64,000 nt of DNA from Phycisphaerae bacterium (GCA_002711415.1 PARI01000011.1:71859-135858), one strand, 5' to 3'; shown: positions 1-12,316, counted from the first letter of the stretch. Numbers and translations: made by a program. The notes: generated by a model not told the origin, from the letters alone.

Positions 1-127
1 TTGCAGGATCTGAACCGAATGCGGTCTCGTGACGCCACTTCCAGTAGCGGTTGTTCATGCGGAAACCGGATCCTGCAGCCAGCAGCAGCAGTTCCCATGC
101 GGATGTGAGTATGGGCCAGGGTTTCAT
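1..127 (-). CDS. Partial conserved-looking protein of unknown function, N-terminus only
   Basis: A reading frame on the minus strand opens with ATG at 127 and runs off the left edge of the window after 42 codons. The visible N-terminus begins MKPWPILTSAWELLLLAAG and continues with a Trp/Arg-rich stretch (RYWKWRHETAFG). The mix of an amphipathic Leu-rich helix and aromatic-basic residues suggests a small membrane-associated or peripheral protein, but I do not recognise a family with certainty. It lies downstream of nuoH on the same strand, separated by about 380 bases containing a strong hairpin, so it is probably its own transcription unit. Product inference is weak because only the start is present. 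Confidence 0.5.
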   Translation of the reverse strand, partial: MKPWPILTSAWELLLLAAGSGFRMNNRYWKWRHETAFGSDPA

Positions 128-344
128 GCCGTGATTGTATCGCGCACTCCGCCGCAACGGCCAGGCGACTGGCATGGAGCAGGAACCAGGTACATGCAAT
201 GACAACGCCATGTCACGATCACTCATCGTCGAACATCATGGGTGCATCGAGCAGGCTGCTCAACACGATTGTTCGTTGTGGCAAGTCAACAAAAGTGGAA
301 AAAGGTAGTGCATTGGCACTTGTACGGACGAAAGAACTTTGCCT

Positions 345-439
345 AGAGTGGGAGATATGCACGTGGGGCACAACACCCACGTTCCACTTCGAACCACCGT
401 GAAGACGCCGATCGACGCTCCGACACGATCGGCGTCTTC
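345..439 (+). ncRNA. Candidate structured RNA ending in a perfect hairpin
   Basis: On the plus strand ACGTGGG (361-367) pairs with CCCACGT (376-382) around an 8-base loop. AGTGGGA before it can pair with TTCCACT after it through one G-U pair, making an elongated interrupted stem. About 15 bases later comes the 14-bp hairpin at 401-439. A long stem followed by a terminator-like hairpin in a gene-free gap is what a small RNA gene looks like, but I match it to no known family such as 6S or SRP RNA. The same stems form on the minus strand, so it could also be the nuoH 3' end. Orientation is uncertain. Confidence 0.25.
401..439. terminator. Strong 14-bp hairpin, probable terminator
   Basis: GAAGACGCCGATCG (401-414) is the exact reverse complement of 426-439, with an 11-base loop. 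The plus-strand 3' flank is TCTCTT, only mildly T-rich. It sits 69 bases beyond the nuoH stop codon, so it probably ends nuoH transcription and may also end an RNA read from the plus strand. Confidence 0.55.
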
Positions 440-507
440 TCTTGCGCCAACATGGAGAACACCTTCAATAGGGGTCCTAGTTCGCGGAATACCCGTGGGC
501 GAATCGA

Positions 508-1815
508 TCAGTGCATCGAGACGGGACCCTGGGAAGGATCCGGAATCGCAGCATCTGAAAGGGCGACGGGATGCCGTGGTACCTCCAGGCCATCGTCAAC
601 CGGGTTGAACCGGCTGCCGATCATGGGGATCCTCCGGTTCGGATCTTCCTGCTTCGGCATCAGCGGCTGGAGAATATAGACCAGGATGATGCAGCCGATG
701 GATCCAGCCCACATCCAAGGAGTCCAGCCGAGGAAGACGAACACGCTTGTCACGAGCACCACGAGCAGGGCCGTGGGAATCATGCCTTCCCAGGCCAGCT
801 TCATCAGCTGGTCGAACCTGAACCGTGGAAGCGTCCACCTGAGCACCATCGCAAAGGCAACGAGGAACACGACCTTGCCCGCGAAGACCGCGAACTGGAG
901 CAGGACCATCAAAAGGCCGCCCTGAACCGGAAGATCGCCTCCCCAGGGCAGGGGGTTGATCGACCAGCCACCCAGGAACAACAGCGTGAAGAAGGCCGCA
1001 CCCGTGATCATGTGGAAGTACTCGGCAAGGAAGAACAGGGCGAACTTCATCGAGGAGTACTCGGTGTGGTATCCGCCGATCAGCTCGCTCTCGGCCTCGG
1101 CCATGTCGAACGGCGCCCTGTTGCTCTCGGCAAGCATGCAGATGTAGAACAGAAGCGCCGCCAACGGTTGCTGGAGGATGTACCAGGTGCCGTCGAGCTG
1201 GCCTTGGATCATCCGGCCCGGGTCGAGCGTTCCGGCCAGGAGGATCACGGCCAGCAGCGCCAGGCCCATGGGTATCTCGTACGAGATCATCTGTGCACTG
1301 GCGCGAAGGCCGCCCAGGAATGAGAACTTGCTGTTGCTGGCCCATCCACCGAGGACCACGCCATAGACACCAAGTGAGGCGACCGCGATCAGGTAGATCA
1401 GCCCGATGTTGACCTTCGCTCCGACGATCTGGACCGTCATGCCATCAAGACCGAGCGTGGTCGCCAGACCAAAGGGAAGCGTGGAGAGGTCAAGGGTCCC
1501 GGCGAACGGGATCACGACGAATCCGAGCATCGCGGTGGCGGTGATGACCGCTGGCGCGAGGAAGAAGAGTGCTCGATCGATGCCCTCGGGGTTGTAGTCC
1601 TCCTTGAGCATGAACTTGAGGCCGTCGGCGATCGGCTGGAGCAGGCCCTTGGGACCGACCCGGTTAGGCCCGATCCGGTCCTGCATCCAGGAACTGAGCT
1701 TCCGCTCCAGGAGAATCAGGTAGGCACAGCCACCCAGGATCATGTGAACCAACATGAAAATCACCGCCAGGGAGGTGATCAGCTGAACGGTTTCGGGTGT
1801 CAGTTCAAAGGACAT
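508..1815 (-). CDS. nuoH: NADH-quinone oxidoreductase subunit H (NuoH)
   Basis: A 435-residue polytopic membrane protein, the subunit of respiratory complex I that forms part of the quinone-binding chamber at the junction of the membrane and peripheral arms. The family signature is clear: ERKLSSWMQDRIGPNRVGP near residue 37, followed by a charged loop with EAESELIGGYHTEYSS and about eight hydrophobic segments. The C-terminus carries about 45 polar residues beyond the last membrane segment, slightly longer than usual. Start is ATG 1815; no strong Shine-Dalgarno site precedes it. In most bacteria nuoH lies between nuoG and nuoI; here neither is adjacent, the upstream gene being carB 71 bases away and the downstream gene unrelated, so the nuo genes appear split in this genome. 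Confidence 0.95.
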   Translation of the reverse strand: MSFELTPETVQLITSLAVIFMLVHMILGGCAYLILLERKLSSWMQDRIGPNRVGPKGLLQPIADGLKFMLKEDYNPEGIDRALFFLAPAVITATAMLGFVVIPFAGTLDLSTLPFGLATTLGLDGMTVQIVGAKVNIGLIYLIAVASLGVYGVVLGGWASNSKFSFLGGLRASAQMISYEIPMGLALLAVILLAGTLDPGRMIQGQLDGTWYILQQPLAALLFYICMLAESNRAPFDMAEAESELIGGYHTEYSSMKFALFFLAEYFHMITGAAFFTLLFLGGWSINPLPWGGDLPVQGGLLMVLLQFAVFAGKVVFLVAFAMVLRWTLPRFRFDQLMKLAWEGMIPTALLVVLVTSVFVFLGWTPWMWAGSIGCIILVYILQPLMPKQEDPNRRIPMIGSRFNPVDDGLEVPRHPVALSDAAIPDPSQGPVSMH

Positions 1816-1886
1816 CGGGCCAACAGTTTACCGATCAATGAAGGGGCGTGGGTACCGGAAGGACATCCAGTGGACGAGTGATCCGG

Positions 1887-5462
<3,576 letters not shown>

Positions 5463-5503
5463 ATCTGTTCAATCAAGCGCGCATTTGTGGAAGTGTACCT
5501 AAC

Positions 5504-6388
5504 GTGGCTGTCCCGCTCAATGCTCAGGAGGGTTCAGGTGGGACATTCATCCGATCAATTGACAGCCCGGGCTCGACCAACGACCGTAGGGGCGTGCTGC
5601 TCGCCCTCCTGATCCTCGGCCTGCTGACCAGCTGGGTCCTCCTGATGCTCCTGTTCCAGTACAGGCTTCTGCCATGGCTGGGCAGGCGACTCAACGACGG
5701 TGATCCGGTCTCTGGACTGATGAAATGCCTGGCCTGGTGGGTCACCAGGGTGATCCACAGGACCACCTACATCGACTGGGACCGGATCCCGGCCGCGATC
5801 GACCCAGACGGGCGACCCGGCAGAGGCTTGATCATCGCCGCCAACCACACCGCCGGGATCGATCCCCTCCTGGTCCAGGTCGGGATCGACAGGCACATCC
5901 GCTGGATGATGTGGGACAAGATGATGGTCCCCCAGCTGGACGCCCTCTGGAGGAGGGAGCGGATCATCCCGATCTCGATGGACCAACGGGATTCCACGAG
6001 CATCAGGGAGGCGATCAGGCACCTCAAGGCCGGGGGCACCATCGGGATCTTTCCCGAAGGGGCCATCGAGCGACCCGGCCGGCAGCTTCGGCCGTTCCAC
6101 CCCGGTGTCGGCCTGCTTGCCAGGATGTCGGGTGTGCCCGTGGTGGCCGTCTGGATCAGCGGCACGCCCTACAAGGAGACCGCCTACGGATCGCTTCTGT
6201 CACCGAGCCATTCACGACTGCAGGCGATGGGCCCCTTCGAGTACGGGAAGAAGCAGTCACCCGAGGAGATCTCCGAGCACCTGCGTCAACAGGTCGCCCA
6301 GGCCAGTGGATGGCCCCTGAACGACGAACAGATCATCGAGCATGAAACACCACCGACGGTCGGACCATTCGGACACCACCTGGCGTGA
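5504..6388 (+). CDS. PlsC-family 1-acylglycerol-3-phosphate acyltransferase-like protein
   Basis: Predicted membrane-anchored acyltransferase of phospholipid synthesis, adding an acyl chain to lysophosphatidate or a related acceptor. An N-terminal hydrophobic segment (about residues 31-52) precedes the catalytic NHTAGID motif (the H-x4-D pair of this family, near residue 113) and a FPEGAIER motif that matches the acceptor-binding FPEG block. Length, 294 residues, is somewhat longer than usual PlsC because of the N-terminal extension. The frame opens at GTG 5504 without a Shine-Dalgarno site and only 41 bases from carB; a second in-frame GTG at 5594, preceded by TAGGGGC and just before the membrane segment, is a plausible true start that would leave room for divergent promoters. 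ruvA follows after 20 bases. Confidence 0.85.
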   Translation: MAVPLNAQEGSGGTFIRSIDSPGSTNDRRGVLLALLILGLLTSWVLLMLLFQYRLLPWLGRRLNDGDPVSGLMKCLAWWVTRVIHRTTYIDWDRIPAAIDPDGRPGRGLIIAANHTAGIDPLLVQVGIDRHIRWMMWDKMMVPQLDALWRRERIIPISMDQRDSTSIREAIRHLKAGGTIGIFPEGAIERPGRQLRPFHPGVGLLARMSGVPVVAVWISGTPYKETAYGSLLSPSHSRLQAMGPFEYGKKQSPEEISEHLRQQVAQASGWPLNDEQIIEHETPPTVGPFGHHLA

Positions 6389-6408
6389 TGGAACGGTAGG
6401 ATGAGATC

Positions 6409-7032
6409 ATGATCAGCAGGATCGAAGGCGAACTCGAATCGATCGAACAGGGTCGAGCGACCCTCAGGTGCGGACACCTGTCCCACGAGATCCTTGTGAC
6501 CGCCTCCGACAGCGAGAGGCTGGCCGAACAGGTCGGGCAGACCATCTCGTTCCACACCCTGGAGTACCTGGAGGCACAGGGCCAGGGCACTTCGTTCGTG
6601 CCAAGGCTGCTTGGGTTCTCATCCTCCAAGGATCGAGAGTTCTTCGAGTTGTTCACGACCGTCAAGGGGATCGGGAACAGGAAGGCCCTTCGATCCCTCC
6701 AGCTGCCGCTGGGCCGGATCGCCTCGGCGATCGCCGCAGGCGATACGGCGCTGCTGACGAGCCTTCCCGAGATCGGTCGTCGCACGGCCGAGACGATCAT
6801 CGTCGATCTCAAGGACAGGATCGACGAGTTCATCCTCGAACCGGGCCAGGTCGACGAACCGGTCGGACCCGCCGCTGAAATCAAGGCCGAGTCGATCGCC
6901 GTGCTCGTCCAACTGGGTGAATCACGGACCGATGCCCGTGAACTCGTCGAGCGGGCGATGGCCGCCGATCCGGAGCTGGAGACTGCAGAGGATGTCGTCA
7001 CCGCTGCGTACAGGATCAAGCAGCTTGCATGA
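6409..7032 (+). CDS. ruvA: Holliday junction branch migration protein RuvA
   Basis: Binds four-way DNA junctions as a tetramer and loads the RuvB motor for branch migration during recombinational repair. The 207 residues show the usual three parts: an OB-fold N-terminus (MISRIEGELESIE to about residue 63), a tandem helix-hairpin-helix region with VKGIGNRKALRSL and LPEIGRRTAETII (about 84-130), and a short three-helix C-terminal domain that contacts RuvB. ATG 6409 follows GGTAGGATGAGATC, a weak Shine-Dalgarno context. ruvB and ruvC are not in the window, so the usual ruvCAB linkage is lost; instead ruvA is in a plus-strand run with a sugar-nucleotide gene and ruvX. Confidence 0.95.
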   Translation: MISRIEGELESIEQGRATLRCGHLSHEILVTASDSERLAEQVGQTISFHTLEYLEAQGQGTSFVPRLLGFSSSKDREFFELFTTVKGIGNRKALRSLQLPLGRIASAIAAGDTALLTSLPEIGRRTAETIIVDLKDRIDEFILEPGQVDEPVGPAAEIKAESIAVLVQLGESRTDARELVERAMAADPELETAEDVVTAAYRIKQLA

Positions 7033-7072
7033 GACTCCCGGATGCCAGGACACAAAGGGGGACCGGATCCCG

Positions 7073-8152
7073 ATGCGATACTCAGTGATCATGGCAGGTG
7101 GTTCCGGCACGAGGCTCTGGCCCATGAGCAGGCAGGACCGTCCGAAGCAGCTGCTTGAACTGTTCGACGGACAGTCGATGCTTGGACTGGCCGCGGCACG
7201 CATCGATGGCGTGATCCCTACCGGGAACCAGTTCATCTGTGGTTCGTCCCGCTGCAAGGAACAGGTGCTCAAGGCGATCCCCTCCGCCAGCGAGGATCGA
7301 TTCCTTGGCGAGCCGATGGCCATGGACACGCTCAATGCCGTCGGCCTGTCCGCGGCCGTGCTGTCTCGACAGGATCCGGACGCTGTCTTCTGCATGCTCA
7401 GCGCGGACCAGTTGATCAAGCCCGTCGATGAATTCACCCGGAGGATCCGGGACGGTTTCGCCCTCGTGGAGGAGGATCCGAACCGGATCGTCACGTTCTC
7501 CATAACACCGACACACCCATCAACCGGCTACGGCTACATCAAGGTCGGCGAGCCGGTTCCCGGACACGAGGCTGCGTACGAGGCGGCCAGCTTCAAGGAG
7601 AAGCCGGACATGGTCACGGCCGAGCTCTACCTGGCCGAGGGAACCTACGGCTGGAACAGCGGCATCTTCATCTTCCACGCCGGAACCGTGATGAACGCAC
7701 TGGCGAGGCTGCAACCGGACACGGCCGAGGGTCTCCAGAAGATCGCCGCCGCATGGTCGAGCCAGTATCGGCAGGACGTGCTCGACGAGGTCTACCCGAC
7801 GCTCCACAGGACCAGCGTCGACTTCGGGCTGATCGAGCCGGCGATCGAGGACGAGCATCTCCGTGTCTGCGTACTGCCCATGGATGTCGAGTGGGTCGAC
7901 ATGGGCAGCTGGCACAGCTTCATCCAGATGATGGCGTCGGACGAACAAGGTAATCGAACGTCGTCGGAGTCCGTGTTCCTTGATTCGACCGGGATCTCGG
8001 TGATCAGCGAGGATCCGTCCCACCTCGTTGCCGTGCTGGGCTGCCATGACCTGGTGGTCGTCAGGACGCCCGACGTGACGCTGATCTGCGACGCCGGATC
8101 GTCCGAGCAGGTCAAGGAACTTGCACGCAGGGTTCCGGCACGGTTCCAATAG
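7073..8152 (+). CDS. manC: Mannose-1-phosphate guanylyltransferase (ManC/CpsB type, short form)
   Basis: Makes GDP-mannose from GTP and mannose-1-phosphate for glycan synthesis. The N-terminus has the nucleotidyltransferase signature GGSGTRLWPMSRQDRPKQ and a later FKEKPD block, the conserved sugar-phosphate binding segment. At 359 residues it contains the transferase and left-handed beta-helix regions but no C-terminal mannose-6-phosphate isomerase domain as in bifunctional ManC. I chose ATG 7073, where family similarity begins and which follows an AAAGGGGGACC Shine-Dalgarno-like stretch; the frame itself stays open further upstream inside ruvA. ruvX starts four bases after its stop, so they are probably co-translated. 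It could feed the glycan operon at 38-44 kb. Confidence 0.93.
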   Translation: MRYSVIMAGGSGTRLWPMSRQDRPKQLLELFDGQSMLGLAAARIDGVIPTGNQFICGSSRCKEQVLKAIPSASEDRFLGEPMAMDTLNAVGLSAAVLSRQDPDAVFCMLSADQLIKPVDEFTRRIRDGFALVEEDPNRIVTFSITPTHPSTGYGYIKVGEPVPGHEAAYEAASFKEKPDMVTAELYLAEGTYGWNSGIFIFHAGTVMNALARLQPDTAEGLQKIAAAWSSQYRQDVLDEVYPTLHRTSVDFGLIEPAIEDEHLRVCVLPMDVEWVDMGSWHSFIQMMASDEQGNRTSSESVFLDSTGISVISEDPSHLVAVLGCHDLVVVRTPDVTLICDAGSSEQVKELARRVPARFQ

Positions 8153-8156
8153 TCAC

Positions 8157-8564
8157 ATGAAGTACCTCGCAATCGACCTTGGAGCACGGCGAACGGGCCT
8201 TGCGATCGGCGACGACCTGACGGGCGTCGTCACTCCGCTCAAGGTGATCCATGCAGCCAGCGAGTCGATGGTGCTCGACTCGATCCTCGATCAGATCGAT
8301 TCACAGGCCCCCACGGCGATCGTGATCGGGCTGCCGCTGAACATGGACGGGACCGAGTCATCCGGCTCGGCCGGGGCCCGGCGATTCGGCGAGAAGCTGT
8401 CTGAAGCGTGTGGCCTGCAGGTTCATTTCCAGGACGAAAGGCTGACAAGCTTCGCGGCGGAGCAGCAGCTTGCCGGAAGCGGTCTCACGCACGATCAGAA
8501 GAAGAACCTCCGCGACGCGCTCGCGGCGGCGGCGATACTCGAGGATTTCCTGGGTCAGTCCTGA
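8157..8564 (+). CDS. ruvX: RuvX/YqgF-family Holliday junction resolvase-like protein
   Basis: A 135-residue RNase H-fold protein of the YqgF family, implicated in pre-16S rRNA processing and possibly Holliday junction resolution. The N-terminal DLGARRTGLAIGDD carries the first catalytic Asp, GLPLNMDG follows the second strand, and DERLTS supplies the family's DER(L/F)T(S/T) motif near residue 93. ATG 8157 is the start because it opens the first beta strand exactly; the upstream in-frame extension is inside manC. Its 3' end overlaps the convergent pgl gene by 10 bases. Confidence 0.93.
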   Translation: MKYLAIDLGARRTGLAIGDDLTGVVTPLKVIHAASESMVLDSILDQIDSQAPTAIVIGLPLNMDGTESSGSAGARRFGEKLSEACGLQVHFQDERLTSFAAEQQLAGSGLTHDQKKNLRDALAAAAILEDFLGQS

Positions 8565-9379
8565 TCGTGCCCGCATGCTGCGGCATCGAGGTACCAGCGA
8601 AGGACACCACCAATTGGCTTGATGCCCTTGATGGGAATCTGCTCGTAGGAGTCGCCCCCGGTCGCGACGCGGTTGATCATCTCCGCCTTGTTCGAGCCGA
8701 GCACCAGCGGCGCGATGAATCGCGATGCGTTCAGAAGCGGATAGGTCATGGTCACCCGGTCCGGAGGGGTCACGGTCGGCCCCTGGCAGATGCCGACGAA
8801 GTGATCGTGTTCATGAAGGACGGAGGTCTCGGGAAACAGGCTTGCGGTGTGGCCATTGTCACCCATGCCCAGCAGCACGAAGTCAAGCCGGTCCTGCCCC
8901 TTCTCCCGCCAGCCGAGCACGTCACGCAACGCCTTCTCGTACGCCTGAGGCGCATCATCGTCCACGGCATGGATCGGGTGGACCTGCTCGGGCGGGATGT
9001 CCGCATGCTCCACGATGATCTCGTTGATGTGCTTGAAGTTGCTGACATCGTCATCGAACGGCACGCGACGCTCGTCGACCATCCAGAGGTGCGTCCGCCT
9101 CCATGGCAGGTTGCGGAAGTTGGGGTCGTACATCAACCTCCTGTAGAAGGGCATCGGGGTGTTGCCGCCGGAGAGCGCGATGTGGAAGTCGCCGAACAGG
9201 CGGACACAGGTCAACGCGTGCTCGACCAGATCGGATCCGAGCTGATCCATGACGGCCTCGGCATTCTGGAAGGCGATGACCTCGCCGGGAAGCGAGGGCG
9301 TGTCAGACAGGACCTCGCCCTGCGGCTCCTTCAACTCGAAGTCGCTCCTGTCGTCGGAAGAATCGCTCATGGGGACCAT
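8555..9379 (-). CDS. pgl: 6-phosphogluconolactonase
   Basis: Hydrolyses 6-phosphogluconolactone to 6-phosphogluconate, the second step of the oxidative pentose phosphate pathway. Family blocks are intact: LSGGNTPMPFYRRL, VDERRVPFDDD and LLGMGDNGHTASLFP, the last being the catalytic Asp/His segment. It lies directly after zwf, the enzyme making its substrate. The frame opens at GTG 9439 inside zwf, giving a 20-residue hydrophobic leader that I regard as spurious for a cytosolic enzyme; ATG 9379 or ATG 9370 (MSDSSDD) is more likely, although neither has a clear Shine-Dalgarno site. With ATG 9379 the protein is 274 residues, including a short acidic N-terminal tail. Confidence 0.93.
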   Translation of the reverse strand: MVPMSDSSDDRSDFELKEPQGEVLSDTPSLPGEVIAFQNAEAVMDQLGSDLVEHALTCVRLFGDFHIALSGGNTPMPFYRRLMYDPNFRNLPWRRTHLWMVDERRVPFDDDVSNFKHINEIIVEHADIPPEQVHPIHAVDDDAPQAYEKALRDVLGWREKGQDRLDFVLLGMGDNGHTASLFPETSVLHEHDHFVGICQGPTVTPPDRVTMTYPLLNASRFIAPLVLGSNKAEMINRVATGGDSYEQIPIKGIKPIGGVLRWYLDAAACGHDQD

Positions 9380-9423
9380 GATGGCACAAATGGTGGCGAT
9401 CAACCAGCACCAGCCCACCGGGA

Positions 9424-10950
9424 TCAATCGTTGTGCCACTGCCTGCCATGTCGAGCAAGCAGTTGATCCGCCGTGGCCGGCCCCCAGCTGCCGGGGGCGT
9501 AGTTGGCGTGGATGTCACGCCTGATCGAATCAGACGCAGGACCGATGAACGGCATGACGGCGTTCCAGGCACCCTCGATCTCGGATCGATCCTTGAAGAG
9601 CGTCTGGTCGCCTCGCATCGCATCGACGATCAGCGGACCATACGCCTCGACGACAGGCAGGTGGAACTGTTCGCTGAAGTCGGCGAGCATCTCGATCGAT
9701 TCGATGACGACACCGCTGCCTGGCTTCTTGGCCTCGAAACGGAGACTCACTCGCTCGCTCGGCGCGATCTCGAAGACGATCCTGTTGGCAGGCCTCGGCG
9801 ACTTGCCCTCAAGACCCGGGACCAGCTTGAAGAGGTTGGCCGCCGGAGGCTTGAACTGGACCACGATCTCGGTCCGCTTGGCGGCCAGCATCTTTCCGGT
9901 CCTGATGTAGAACGGTGTGCCAGCCCATCGCCAGTTGTCGAAGTGCAGCGCGAGGGCGGCATAGGTCTCGGTGGTCGAGCCGGGTGCGACGCCTTTGGAC
10001 TCGTGATAGGCGGGTGAACCGTCGCTCGAACCGTACTGGCCCAGCGCCGCGAACTCACCGATCCGGTCCGGAGCCGGTATCTCGATGGCATCGATGATCT
10101 TCGCCTTCTCCTGGCGGATGTACTCCGGTGTGTAGTCTGTCGGGGGCTCCATGGCGACGAAGGCGAGGATCTGCATCAGGTGCGACTGGAGCATGTCCCT
10201 GATCGCACCGGTCTGGTCGTAGAAGCTGGTCCGATCCCGGACCCCGAGCGTCTCGGCCGCGGTGATCTGGACGTGATCGATGTACTGCTGGTTCCACAGC
10301 GGCTCGAAGACCGTGTTGGCGAACCTGAACACGAGGAGGCTCTGGACGACATCCTTCCCGAGGTAATGGTCGATCCGGTAGATCGATTCCTCCTCGAAGG
10401 TGCGGCCGAGCGCGCGGTTCAACTCGACGGCGCTGGGAGCATCATGGCCAAACGGCTTCTCGACGATGACCCGCTGCCAGCTTCGAGCCCCGGGGTCGAT
10501 GCTGCACCACCGCTTGCCCTCGGTGACCAGCCCGGCATCGGCTATCTGCCGGATGATCGGCTCATACAGGTTCGCCGCAACCGAGAGGAAGAACAGGATG
10601 TTGCCCCGACATCCATGCTGTCCCGACAGCTGATCGATCCTCGAACGCAACTGCTGGTAGAACCCCGCGTCGGTGGCATCACCGGCCTGGTAGTGGATCC
10701 GGTCGGCCAGGTTTCTCCACGTGGACTCGTTGAAGTCCGCGACCGATGCGCGGACGTCGGGTTCGATCTTGTCGCGGAACTGCTCGTCACTCATCCCGGT
10801 CCTGGAGACGCCGAGGATGCACGTGTCGGGAGAGAGTCCACCGTCCCTGGCCATTTCATACATCGATGGGATCAGCTTGCGCGACGTGAGATCGCCGCTT
10901 GCACCGAAGATCACCATGACACAGGGATCGCCTTGAACCATCGATGGCAT
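9424..10950 (-). CDS. zwf: Glucose-6-phosphate 1-dehydrogenase
   Basis: Oxidises glucose-6-phosphate to 6-phosphogluconolactone with NADP+, opening the oxidative pentose phosphate pathway. [15 protein letters not shown] near the N-terminus is the nucleotide-binding fingerprint and RIDHYLGKD contains the catalytic His and substrate-binding Lys. The C-terminal half has the expected FKPP and EGAWN blocks. Length with start ATG 10950 is 508 residues, normal for the family; the frame can be opened nine codons earlier at a TTG. The stop lies just inside the upstream extension of pgl, and the two genes are probably one transcript, with the Xer recombinase gene 57 bases upstream. Confidence 0.95.
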   Translation of the reverse strand: MPSMVQGDPCVMVIFGASGDLTSRKLIPSMYEMARDGGLSPDTCILGVSRTGMSDEQFRDKIEPDVRASVADFNESTWRNLADRIHYQAGDATDAGFYQQLRSRIDQLSGQHGCRGNILFFLSVAANLYEPIIRQIADAGLVTEGKRWCSIDPGARSWQRVIVEKPFGHDAPSAVELNRALGRTFEEESIYRIDHYLGKDVVQSLLVFRFANTVFEPLWNQQYIDHVQITAAETLGVRDRTSFYDQTGAIRDMLQSHLMQILAFVAMEPPTDYTPEYIRQEKAKIIDAIEIPAPDRIGEFAALGQYGSSDGSPAYHESKGVAPGSTTETYAALALHFDNWRWAGTPFYIRTGKMLAAKRTEIVVQFKPPAANLFKLVPGLEGKSPRPANRIVFEIAPSERVSLRFEAKKPGSGVVIESIEMLADFSEQFHLPVVEAYGPLIVDAMRGDQTLFKDRSEIEGAWNAVMPFIGPASDSIRRDIHANYAPGSWGPATADQLLARHGRQWHND

Positions 10951-11007
10951 CTTCACGAGAGCATGTCCGGCTGTCAAAGATCGTGGGCACCGGCATGTCG
11001 GACCCGG

Positions 11008-11925
11008 TCAGGGCCGCGGGTGGTGGGTCTTGACGACCTCGCGAAGCTGAGATCGGTCCACGTGGGTATAGACCTGCGTGGTCCCGATGTCGGCGTGGCC
11101 GAGCAGTTCCTGGACCACGCGGAGATCGGCACCGCCGGTGACCAGGTGCGTGGCGAAGCTGTGCCGCAGCATGTGCGGATGAACATCCTTCATGCCGACG
11201 ATCGCTGCGTACTTCCTCACGATCTGCCAGACGGCGACCCGTTCAAGAGGCTTGCCGGTGAACGACAGGAGCAGGCGGTGGTCATCTCTTCCGTCATTGA
11301 ACCGCATGAGCCTGGGACGCAGGTCCTGCAGGTATCGAGAGGTCCATTCCTGCGCGGGAGTCCCGATTGGAACAAGCCGCTGCTTCTGCCCCTTGCCAGT
11401 CACCGTGACCAGGCCGAGATCATCGTGGTACTCGTTCAGCCGGATCGCACCGACCTCGGAGGCGCGGAGTCCCGCGGCATACATCAACTCCAGCATGGCC
11501 CGGTCCCGGATCCACATCTGCCCATGCTCCGACGACGGGGCCTCGAGCAGTAGTTTCATCTGTTTCGGTGAGAGTACGCCGGGCAGCTTCCTCCAGCGTG
11601 TCGGTCGTTCCAGGAGACGTGCCGGGTCAGCCGGCAGACGCCTGTTGGCATGCAGGAAGCGGTAGAGCACCCTGATGGTGGCCAGGTGCCTCGCGATCGA
11701 GGTCGGTTGCAGTGATTTCTCGCGATGCAGACGCCTCAGGTGATCGGCCAGGTCGGCCGGGCCTGCGTCCATGATGCCGCCGACGCCATTTGCATGCAGA
11801 TCCTGCTCCAGGTCCTTGATGTCCCGCTGGTATGCCTCCACCGTCGCAGCGGAGAGGCCGGCCTCGACGCGGATGTACGCGATGAAGTCACGTACCGGTT
11901 GGACGGAACTTGATGGGCTCTGCAT
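11008..11925 (-). CDS. Tyrosine recombinase XerC/XerD family
   Basis: A 305-residue site-specific recombinase of the kind that resolves chromosome dimers at dif with FtsK. The N-terminal SAM-like core-binding domain (about 5-95) is followed by the catalytic domain with all expected residues: Arg in AAGLRASEV, Lys in TGKGQKQR, the HMLRHS block, and the nucleophile region GHADIGTTQVYTH. It most resembles the housekeeping XerD/XerC type, not a phage or integron integrase: there are no attachment sites or cargo genes around it. I cannot say whether it is XerC or XerD. ATG 11925 is chosen because the domain starts there; the start overlaps the end of the upstream cysteine-rich gene by 38 bases, suggesting translational coupling. 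Confidence 0.92.
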   Translation of the reverse strand: MQSPSSSVQPVRDFIAYIRVEAGLSAATVEAYQRDIKDLEQDLHANGVGGIMDAGPADLADHLRRLHREKSLQPTSIARHLATIRVLYRFLHANRRLPADPARLLERPTRWRKLPGVLSPKQMKLLLEAPSSEHGQMWIRDRAMLELMYAAGLRASEVGAIRLNEYHDDLGLVTVTGKGQKQRLVPIGTPAQEWTSRYLQDLRPRLMRFNDGRDDHRLLLSFTGKPLERVAVWQIVRKYAAIVGMKDVHPHMLRHSFATHLVTGGADLRVVQELLGHADIGTTQVYTHVDRSQLREVVKTHHPRP

Positions 11926-12226
11926 GGTGCTTGATCGCGGTGAAATCCTGGTCAAGGGGGGTCGTGGTCCGACCGACGAGAATCGGATCGCCCTCCTGGC
12001 GTGTCTGGATCTCCCCAACGGCCCCGACCCGGATCATCGGAGTCTTGACGGCATCGAGCTCGAGGGTGATCTGGTGATACGTGCCGCAGCGAAGGAACTT
12101 GTCGCAGCAGACCTCGAACATCGACGCGATCCGACCGAGCTGGAACATGCAGGCACAGCGTGAATCACCACGGTCGATGTGCGGGCAGTGCCCGGCCTGT
12201 TCGTCACGAGGGCGTGTGCTGTCCAT
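11888..12226 (-). CDS. Small six-cysteine protein, possible metal-binding protein
   Basis: A 112-residue protein with cysteines at 14, 24, 26, 40, 41 and 47, arranged as CPHID...CAC...FEVCC...FLRCGTYH. The first half is compact and hydrophilic with the Cys/His residues; the second half is beta-prone (ITLELDAV, PMIRVGAVGEI). I remember the pattern C-P-x-I-D...C...F-x-L-x-x-I...C...C-x-x-Y from short planctomycete proteins of unknown function, but I know no characterised member. ATG 12226 follows GGAAGG at six bases, which fixes the start. The stop is 38 bases inside the Xer gene, so the two are probably one operon. No signal peptide is visible; a cytoplasmic zinc or Fe-S binding role is a guess. 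Confidence 0.7.
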   Translation of the reverse strand: MDSTRPRDEQAGHCPHIDRGDSRCACMFQLGRIASMFEVCCDKFLRCGTYHQITLELDAVKTPMIRVGAVGEIQTRQEGDPILVGRTTTPLDQDFTAIKHHAEPIKFRPTGT

Positions 12227-12316
12227 CCGCGGCCTTCCATGGTGCGATGCCGGTTGAGTTATCGACGCCCCGGGGGTGGTGCCACCAGAAAACATCCCTT
12301 CGCCGGATGGACCGGC

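Larger units (their letters stand above)
128..507. other. Gap of about 380 bases with predicted RNA structure and no convincing gene
   Basis: No reading frame here has a ribosome binding site or a recognisable protein. The left half (128-340) shows nothing I can name. The right half holds two nested hairpins at 345-387 and a perfect 14-bp hairpin at 401-439, described separately. It separates nuoH (minus, ending at 508) from the partial minus-strand gene starting at 127. Confidence 0.5.

Noticed and set aside
9380..9439. Signal peptide on 6-phosphogluconolactonase
   Set aside because: The hydrophobic stretch arises only from the GTG 9439 start inside zwf; the enzyme is cytosolic.
10180..11553. 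457-codon plus-strand frame
   Set aside because: It is the antisense of zwf and the recombinase gene.
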